A stretch of 64,000 nucleotides of DNA. It comes from Rhododendron vialii. Lineage: Eukaryota > Streptophyta > Magnoliopsida > Ericales > Ericaceae. This document shows positions 57,140 through 64,000 of the stretch, one piece after another (the stretch's first letter is position 1; each line of letters opens with the position of its first letter). The stretch spans positions 19,369,001-19,433,000 of the forward strand of contig NC_080567.1 in NCBI RefSeq assembly GCF_030253575.1, in the 5' to 3' direction. A model generated the notes under the pieces. It saw only the letters and a list, made by a program, of their open reading frames with translations, searched no databases and was not told the DNA's origin. A program made the translations under genes and the position numbers.

Positions 57140-58245
57140 GTTTTGGTTTGCCTATTTATACTCTCATTGTGCTAGCATTGAGAGGCCAAAAAATTTCTCC
57201 CTGACCACTTTGTTTTCTGAAAAGTTCCTCTCTCTTACTTCAAAGTTTCTATCAAAAATCAAAAACAATCTCTAGAAAATCCTAGAAAAATTTGAGAGCT
57301 TAACCATAATCAAGCTCTTATTTTTTTGTGATTTTTCAGTCCATTCCAAGCAATAAATAAATCATCCAGAAAACATAGTCCAAGTCAAGAAAAGGTATAA
57401 AACTTGGTTTTTCTAAGTTGTTTTCTGTTTTTCCAAGTTACTTCTGAGGGAGATCAAAGGCTCATACCAGTTTTCCATACTGATTGTGAGTTCTTTTGAT
57501 CTTAATTTAATAACAAGAGCAAGAGAAACACAAAAAAAATCAAAATCAAAATTTTTTCTAGGCTCACTCGGGACCATTCATGAGCGCTCAAGAGTGATGA
57601 GGCAACCCAAAAATCACGTTTTGCCATTATATGTTTTATTTCAGATGATTTTGTAGATACTGGGTGTGCAATAAATGGTCCTTCCAGAGCCCAGTTAGGT
57701 TCATTTTATACTTGCAAGGAGGCAATACTTGGATATTCAAGACTTGTTCTTGTTTGTTTGAGTTTGATGCTGAGCCCAATTAGGTTCATTTCATATCGTG
57801 TCATCATTGTACACATGCACATGTATACACTTTTACTAGTTATACCTGCAAAATACATGCTATTTGCTTTTTTATGAAACAAAATGCTTTCGATAAAAAT
57901 CCCACAAACTTTAAGTAGAGACCGACTTCGTGTCTGGCGAGACGGATGCCGTAAAACCCTTCCCCTCTCGTAACATGGCTTCCTAACCCAAAACAATCTC
58001 TGGTTTTCAATTTCAAACAATTATTTTAATCAAAACGGTTTTTTGGATGGCAAACCTCAAATCCGGGTGGCAACTCTTCAAATTTTTCAAAAAACACTTC
58101 TCTCTTTTTCAGGCCGTCCAAAGGGCCCCGATCCCTCCGGGGCTATGGTAGCCCACACTAATATTGTACCCATGAAAATGCGAAAGTTACATACAGGACC
58201 GTCTCATAGGGTAGGTGAGAGAAAAGACCGCTTCCAGCCTTGATC
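57140..58245 (+). repeat. Possible solo or truncated LTR (Tat/Ogre-like words)
   Basis: A TATA-like CTATTTATACTCTC near 57,150 is followed by a long pyrimidine-rich leader. A later segment (57,920-57,990: GACTTCGTGTCTGGCGAGAC, CCTTCCCCTCTCGTAAC) resembles downstream LTR sequence of Tat-type gypsy elements. Clear TG..CA borders and a target duplication were not found, so this is tentative. Confidence 0.3.
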
Positions 58246-59011
58246 TGAATTTTGGTCCAATAATAGCTACGGTGGAAGTTTGAGAAAACTCTTGGTTAGG
58301 GTTATGTTTAGGGTTTTCTTGGATTGGGTTTGGCCCATCTTTTGTTTGGGCTACGCTCTTTAGGTATTTTGGGCTTTGCCCATGCGTGCTTTTGAGCTTT
58401 GGCCCTTTAGATTATTCATTTTTTTTTTTCATCCAACCAAAGTTGGATTTCCCTCCTTATGTTTGATGTACCCTTATCAAGTTTCTCAATAAAAAGATTT
58501 TGCCGATATAAAAAAAAAAGAAAAAAAACCTCCACCTATATTTGATTGATGTGGTTTGATCTTTTATATATCTCTGTTAGAAAAACACTTCCGAAAATCC
58601 AATCGACTGCTTTCATCACGAGGTTACGTACGTACCCAGGGAATATTAAGTTCATGGGTTCTTTTCTTCCTTATTCATGACATGCTCACGTACTTGTTCA
58701 GACTTCAGATATGAGCGTTGAGTTTGAATTTTTATCTATGGATCGAGATTCCAGTATTAATTGATTAAACTTCTTACAAGACAAATTAAACAACATAATC
58801 TTTATCAATAATTACACAGTGTAACACATGCATGTACGTATACATATAATACCACCGAAGACATGGTACTATTAATCCTACCGGCCACTATTACTCCATA
58901 GGATACTCTAAATCTAATGAGATCAAACATCTATGCGTTAATTACGTCAAACAAACGAGTCCTAATTGTAAGCCACTCTTTGGAAATTTCATCCTCATGA
59001 CGGACTAAAAC

Positions 59012-59015
<4 letters not shown>

Positions 59016-59043
<28 letters not shown>
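59016..59043. repeat. (GA)n microsatellite
   Basis: GA run about 570 bp beyond the MYB stop codon. Confidence 0.95.
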
Positions 59044-59046
<3 letters not shown>

Positions 59047-59256
59047 TTTTAATGGCTAACGTATGAGGGATATATTTTGCCACATCTTTGAATTGGTCAT
59101 AAGTGAAATCCATTCAAATTTCGTGATATTGACCACCACAGTAACCAACAAACAAACAAACATGTTGATCTAGTCCCCACATTCGTGTACTCAGTAAAAA
59201 AGGTGAAAAGAAAAACATATCTCAGGACCACCCTAGCTCATAAATGCTAATATTCC

Positions 59257-59257
<1 letters not shown>

Positions 59258-59294
<37 letters not shown>
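59258..59294. repeat. (GA)n microsatellite
   Basis: GA run of about 18 units about 320 bp beyond the MYB stop codon. Confidence 0.95.
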
Positions 59295-59296
<2 letters not shown>

Positions 59297-59609
59297 CAGA
59301 ACTAGTCGGTCGCAATGTACTTCCTCATGATCTTCATTTACTTGAATCACTCCAACTTCATTTACAATAAATTTTTCACACGTACCCTTTGCACCAGATA
59401 TGCCAACAATACTTAATTAAGCCCTCATGATCATCACTAATTTCGATCCCCAGCAGAAATGAAAATTGATTTACAATATATATTTTAATTTGTGTCTCAA
59501 TTACCATAACCAAAAGTCAATCAATTAGTACTAATCCATCACTAAATAATAATAATGATAAAAAAGCCCCATAACCGAATTTGGGAATAACGGAATTCCC
59601 AAATTCATT

Positions 59610-60695
59610 TCAGTACTCTTGGGGATTAGTCCCACAGTGATCCACTCCATGTGGGTTAGTGTCTTGGTAATAAAAAGAGTTAACCGAATTCGGAATAATG
59701 GAATTCCCAAACTCATTACCAATTGTACTCTCTTGAGCAGTCCAAATCCCAGGATTATTAATAAGCTCACGAGGATCGTACCCTGGGCCAAAATCCACAG
59801 AAAATCCCAAATCGCTATCTCCACTGGACAACGACGCATAACTATTTTCCATAGCAAGTGGAGAAAACCCCGAAATTCGCCTAGAGCAATTTCCACCAAA
59901 ATCAAATCCTTCGGTGATTGCCGGAAGAGGGTAGTGAATTTGGCCACAGATTAAGCTCTCGTTATCGATGTCTAGACAGTAATTGACCTCGGTTAGCGAT
60001 GGGATCATCTGAGGACAACTTTGGTTGAGCAGAGTTGAAAAATTGCAAGGGGCATCATATGGTTCTGTTTGTGGTAGCAAAGGCAGTGAATTCGAAGGCT
60101 CTCCAATGTTGGTTTTGGGTGCCATTAGCTTTTTCTTTATTTTGGTGTTCCAATGATTCTTCACATCGTTGTCTGTTCTTCCGGGCAAGTGAGATGCTAT
60201 GATAGACCATCTAATAAAAAACAATAGTAATCAAACAATTAGTTAACATTGTTAAACCTAATTAGTGACATATAATCACAACAAAGTACGTTTTCGCAAC
60301 GTTATTTTGTTATTTCGTTTCGAAAAATTGAAAAAATGGAAACAAAAATTTGTTTGTTAGTGTTCCAACTTGCCTGCTGCCAAGTTTAGTATAGAGGGCA
60401 CAAATAATGTTGTCTTCCTCTTCTGTAAAGCCTCCATGTTTGATGTTTGGCCTAAGGTAATTGAGCCACCTCAGACGACAACTCTTGCCGCAACGCTTTA
60501 GTCCTGTGGGAAGATATAAGAATAATTTTAAATTCAAATTGGTTTAAATCAGTCATTACGTGTTTTTAAGGAAAGGCAAGACCTTCATTTTTTCATGAAT
60601 AAAATATACTCCGTAATTGTTTACAGAAAATATATGAAGGAAAAATAAACCTAAGGAAACATATAAAATTTAGAAATTAGAGAAATGAGGATCAC

Positions 60696-60758
<63 letters not shown>

Positions 60759-61359
60759 AAGAGTGTAGAACAAGTAATTCACCCAAAATTAAGGAATGTC
60801 CATTTCCAAGAGAAGTGCACAAAAGTCTGAGAATAATTGTAAGGAAATTATCCTAAAAGCAAAAGACAGTCATTTTAGTGCCACAATCCAATTGCTAAGA
60901 TATAGTTATTTCCCCTAAATTAAAACACACTCAGAGATAGGAAAATTGGAAGTGAGAATTAATATATCAACTTAACCTAGCTACTTTTATAAAACTATAA
61001 ATGTGACCTCAAAGTAAGTTGGGTTTTTCTTTTTCTCGGCAAACGAAACTTTTATAAACTCTAAAGAAGTATATCGAAGGGGGAACAAAATAAGTACATG
61101 AACTTACTCAAATGAAAAGAAAGTAAAACAAACATCCAACAGAAAGTTGGTGTTGAACTATAGTACATCTATGGAGAGATGTATGTGTGCGTGTGAGAAA
61201 GAGAGAGAGAGAGATAGAGGGACCAGCTTTGTGAGGCAAGGCAATCCAATTGCCACCAGTGCCATAGTTGTGAAGGTAGTCCTTGAGAGTTGCATCTTCA
61301 TCTGGAGACCATGGTCCTCTCTTCACCTTACTCTTGTCACAACAAGGTGCTCTTCCCAT
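59610..61359 (-). CDS. R2R3-MYB transcription factor, RAX/MYB36-like
   Basis: Three exons on the minus strand: 61359-61224, 60503-60374 (130 bp, the classic middle exon of R2R3-MYB genes) and 60210-59610. They give 288 residues. R2 has [17 protein letters not shown] and tryptophans at about 17, 38 and 58. R3 begins with F71 in [15 protein letters not shown], as usual, then W90 and W109 in [40 protein letters not shown] and [16 protein letters not shown] match subgroup 14 (RAX, MYB36, MYB68, MYB87), which acts in axillary meristems and root endodermis. The C-terminus is acidic and serine/asparagine rich, with no motif I recognise. Intron 1 is a normal GT-AG intron. Intron 2 starts with GC (AGCAG|GCAAGT), a known minor splice type. 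The fold should bind DNA normally; the exact subgroup role is inferred. Confidence 0.94.
60702..60755. repeat. (GA)27 microsatellite in MYB intron 1
   Basis: 54 bases of GA within the first intron, likely length-polymorphic. Confidence 0.95.
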
Positions 61360-61372
61360 GTCTACTACTACT

Positions 61373-61374
<2 letters not shown>

Positions 61375-61404
<30 letters not shown>
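61375..61404. repeat. (GA)n microsatellite in the MYB 5' leader
   Basis: A GA run (CT on the gene strand) lies 16-45 bases upstream of the MYB start codon, so it is probably in the 5' UTR or core promoter. Confidence 0.93.
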
Positions 61405-61406
<2 letters not shown>

Positions 61407-61550
61407 AGGGTTAGGAATCAATATTGGCAGAATGGCCAATTGCTCCAGACAAGTTATCAACTGTCTATACATCCATACATATATAGCCCCTTCGGTTGAC
61501 TTGGTATGACCTATTTTCCAAATATATTAGCTTTATTTTACCTATTTAGG

Positions 61551-62560
61551 CCTCATTCTTGAAAAAAAAAAAAAAATTGTATTTTGTTTGTCTTTTTTGA
61601 ATTTTTGTTAAATTTGAGTGATATTTTTTAGATTAATCATCCGTTTTGAGGCTGTAAATGAATCGAATCGAGCCGAACCCTGTTAAGTTTGGCTCAGGTT
61701 TGTTAAGGTACTAGTCTGGCTCGAGTTCGATTCGAGCATAAACAACTTGGCTCAAGTTCGGCTCATTAAAAATTTTCAAGGCTCGGGTTCGGCTCGGTTG
61801 GGTTTGTTAAGGTACTAGTCTGGCTCGAATTCGGCACGGGTTCAATTCGAACTTGAACATCTTGGCTCGAGTTTGGCTCGTTAAACTAAAAAGAATCGAG
61901 CCGAGCCAAATCTAAGCTCGAATTGAGCTCGTCAAGAATCGGGTTTGGTTCGGCTCGGCTCATTAAACTCAAGTGAACCCAAACTCTCATTGATTGTATA
62001 GAATATAGGAGAAAAATAAGTATTGAATTATATATACAACCAAATTTTTTATATTTACAAATAGACCCCTATTAAATTATTAATTAAATTTAAGTATAGG
62101 TTTACGAGCCTAACCAAGTCGAATACCGTTAGACTCAGGTTCGGCTCATTTACGGAACATGCAAGCCTAGAATTAAGGTTTTGGTTCAATTCATTTAGCA
62201 GACGAATCGAACTCGAAAGAGCTCTTGCCGAACCGAACCTTAAACAGTTCGCGAATGGCTCAGTTCATTTACAGCCCTACGTCTCTCGATGAGAGGAGTC
62301 TAAAAAGTACAATATTATGAACGAAATCAAAAAAAAAAAAAGTTCACTAATTAAAGACCAAAAAAGTATTAAAAGTTGTCTTATTTGTGTCTTATTTGAA
62401 GTTTTTCACATCGGTTTTATATTTTTATATTTTTTCTATTCGTCTCATCGAGACGAATTATTAACCCCAAAAGTTACGATGAAAAGCTAAAAAAAAGTTA
62501 CAAAAAGTGAAAACTAACTAAATAAGTTTCAAACTTATAAAAGTTTACAAAAACGCAGCT
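61551..62560. mobile_element. Second copy of the 13.9-kb foldback family, interrupted
   Basis: Outer parts 61,551-61,646 and 62,280-62,560 show the arms (CATTCTTG.., GATTAATCATCCGT, CGTCTCGATGAGAGGA, TCTCATCGAGACGA, AAAAACGCAGC) of the foldback at 13868-14240. The GGCTCG-rich element lies between them. Confidence 0.65.
61647..62279. mobile_element. 633-bp GGCTCG-rich element, probably hAT MITE
   Basis: The ends GGCTGTAAATGAA and TTCATTTACAGCC are inverted repeats, and the whole body is built of GGCTCGAGTTCGGCTC words in both orientations. GTTAAGGTACTAGTCTGGCT occurs twice (61,703 and 61,808). A clean 8-bp target duplication is not visible. It interrupts a foldback element. Confidence 0.7.
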
Positions 62561-62994
62561 TAATGTTGTTTATAATGGGGCCTATTTGTTTTTTCCTTTT
62601 TTTTCCCCTTGTTTTGGGTGTCGTGGGACCCAGTCCAACAATACATGATGCATCTATGTTTACTAGGTTTGGTTCGCACAGAGGTCAAGGGTTTCACTAT
62701 CACCAAGACACCAACTGAGACCAAATCAAATAATATCACAGTGCAATGTATATTTACAGACAAAACACAAAAACAAAAAGAACTAATGTGTAGCTCTATA
62801 TATAGTACTATTTTGAAAATTGACCCACTTTATTGGTTTGTTTTTAATTGACTTGGAATTAGCTTTGAAGTACAGTCAATGGATTTAGAGAGTTACGGAA
62901 ATTGACCCGCGTCAGCTGGTCTGATAACTCTTAGTCTAACCACGTGATTCAAAAAGTTAATATCAAAGTACACTGTTTCAGCTTTGTGATGAAA

Positions 62995-63205
62995 AAAGAA
63001 TTTTTAAAAAAGAAAGGTATTTCATGCTCAAAAATTATGTGTGTACGCAAATAATTTTCCTACCAATATGGATCTTGTTTGATAGATCTCATTGAGATCT
63101 TTTAAACAATGAAAAAAGATTAAAAATTTATTTTTTATTTTTATTATATTTGAGCTTGAAATTATCTTGTTTTTAAAAAAGAAGATTTAAAAAGAAAACG
63201 GCACC
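62995..63205. mobile_element. Diverged member of the PIF-like MITE family
   Basis: GGATCTTGTTTGATAGATCT, CATTGAGATCTTTTAAAC and the outer AAGAAAGG..AAAAACGGCACC words match the elements at 14.9-17.3 kb. Ends are too decayed to place exactly. Confidence 0.55.
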
Positions 63206-63311
63206 TTAAGTAAATCGGCAATGATAACCAAGCAGTCCTAACGAGAAATATGATAGCTTTACAAATTGGTTTGTAGCCTGTAGGATTCTTTTATTGGCAA
63301 AATATTAGGGC

Positions 63312-63964
63312 TAGGGCTGCTCGCAGATCGGTTTGATGTGGATTGGTTCGGTTTTTAATCTAATCCATTCGTGGCGGATTGTCGTTTTCTTTATCCGTCA
63401 ACCATCCGTAATGTTATTGGGTTGGTTTGGTTTGGATGCGATTTGGGCAGATCGGTTTCAGCAGATTTGAGTATGTAATTTATTTTTTTATATACACCAA
63501 AAAATTGAAAAATAAAGTCCAAAAATTTCAAGTCTAATCAAGTCAGCCACAATTCAAACAAGTCTAAACCAACATTACTTAGAATTAAGTTACATTCATC
63601 CATCCTAATGTCTAAAGATAAACTATTAGATGTGAATAACACTCGAATTTGAAGCTGGACTAAAACATGAACTTGATTCAAATTCAAATGTACCAAAAAA
63701 ATAGAGAAGATTATTAACATTTTCAACATAAAACATAAAACCATCCTAGAATGCTTGTTTATTACTTATGAAATTTTGTTCAAATTACTCAACATCATCC
63801 ATAACCTTTGGAAGTGAAATAGGAACATTGCGGTTTTGGCGGATCCGATCCAAACCGGATCCGTTGGAATAAATATTTTTAGATCCATATCCGTCCGTAC
63901 CATGCTTCGGTTTGATGCGGATCGGGCGGATTGAGCGGTTCGATTCATCCGTTGAACAACCCCA
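63312..63964. mobile_element. 653-bp hAT-type MITE
   Basis: Ends TAGGGCTGCTCGCAGAT and GTTGAACAACCCCA are imperfect inverted repeats. The 8-bp duplication ATTAGGGC/ATGAGGGC (63304-63311, 63965-63972) matches at seven of eight. Both ends are rich in GGATCGGGCGGAT-type words. Non-coding. Confidence 0.78.
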
Positions 63965-64000
63965 ATGAGGGCATTCTTCTCTTTAGTTACTTGGGAATTT

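Larger units (their letters stand above)
58246..59609. other. MYB 3' flank and intergenic DNA
   Basis: Contains an A-rich tail after CAATAAAAAGATTTTGCCGA at about 58,490-58,527, which could be a LINE 3' end, and two GA microsatellites. No gene recognised. Confidence 0.35.

Overview
The window is nuclear DNA of a flowering plant, most likely a dicot. It has short GT-AG introns, many (GA)n/(CT)n microsatellites and a dense mix of plant-type transposons (hAT, Mutator-like, Stowaway, Tourist/PIF-like, LINE, Au-like SINE and Ty3/gypsy derivatives). I cannot name the species. Only two genes look clearly intact; most of the rest is transposon or transposon-broken sequence.

Layout. 0.8-3.2 kb: a decayed hAT transposase gene on the minus strand. 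4.0-11.9 kb: a very young 7.84-kb LTR element with almost identical 2.48-kb LTRs, a perfect 5-bp target duplication, a primer-binding site and a polypurine tract, but no gag-pol. It is a LARD-like non-autonomous element whose 3' edge still carries the last codons of a Ty3/gypsy pol. 12.3-17.7 kb: a MITE cluster, including two foldback Mutator-type elements with 9-bp target duplications and nested PIF-like elements. 16.5-18.2 kb: a rearranged, partly inverted copy of a gene fragment whose better copy lies at 31.8-32.6 kb. 19.1-26.6 kb: a complete 16-exon PIGW (GWT1) gene. 27.8-29.9 kb: a 5'-truncated LINE carrying an hAT MITE, a Stowaway inside that MITE, and a foldback. 30.1-30.5 kb: a Tourist-like MITE. 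31.8-37.4 kb, minus strand: an array that repeats a large F-box-associated-type exon followed by small linker exons. 37.7-51.3 kb: Mutator-like territory with a broken mudrA transposase, a multi-exon Ulp1 (C48) peptidase gene of the kind carried by some plant MULEs, and three direct copies of a possible terminal repeat. 51.4-51.8 kb: an array of near-palindromes. 52-59 kb: mostly non-coding, with tandem duplications, one hAT MITE and a possible LTR relic. 59.6-61.4 kb: an intact R2R3-MYB gene of the RAX/MYB36-like type with a GC-AG second intron. 61.5-64 kb: nested and single MITEs.

The host genes do not form a pathway. PIGW acts in GPI-anchor synthesis in the ER, the MYB is a nuclear regulator, and the function of the F-box-associated array is unknown. 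The most distinctive features are the coding-free but recently mobile LTR element, the exon-module array with its inverted copy at 17 kb, the mudrA/Ulp1 neighbourhood, and several nested insertions whose order can be read from target duplications. All comparisons were made by eye.
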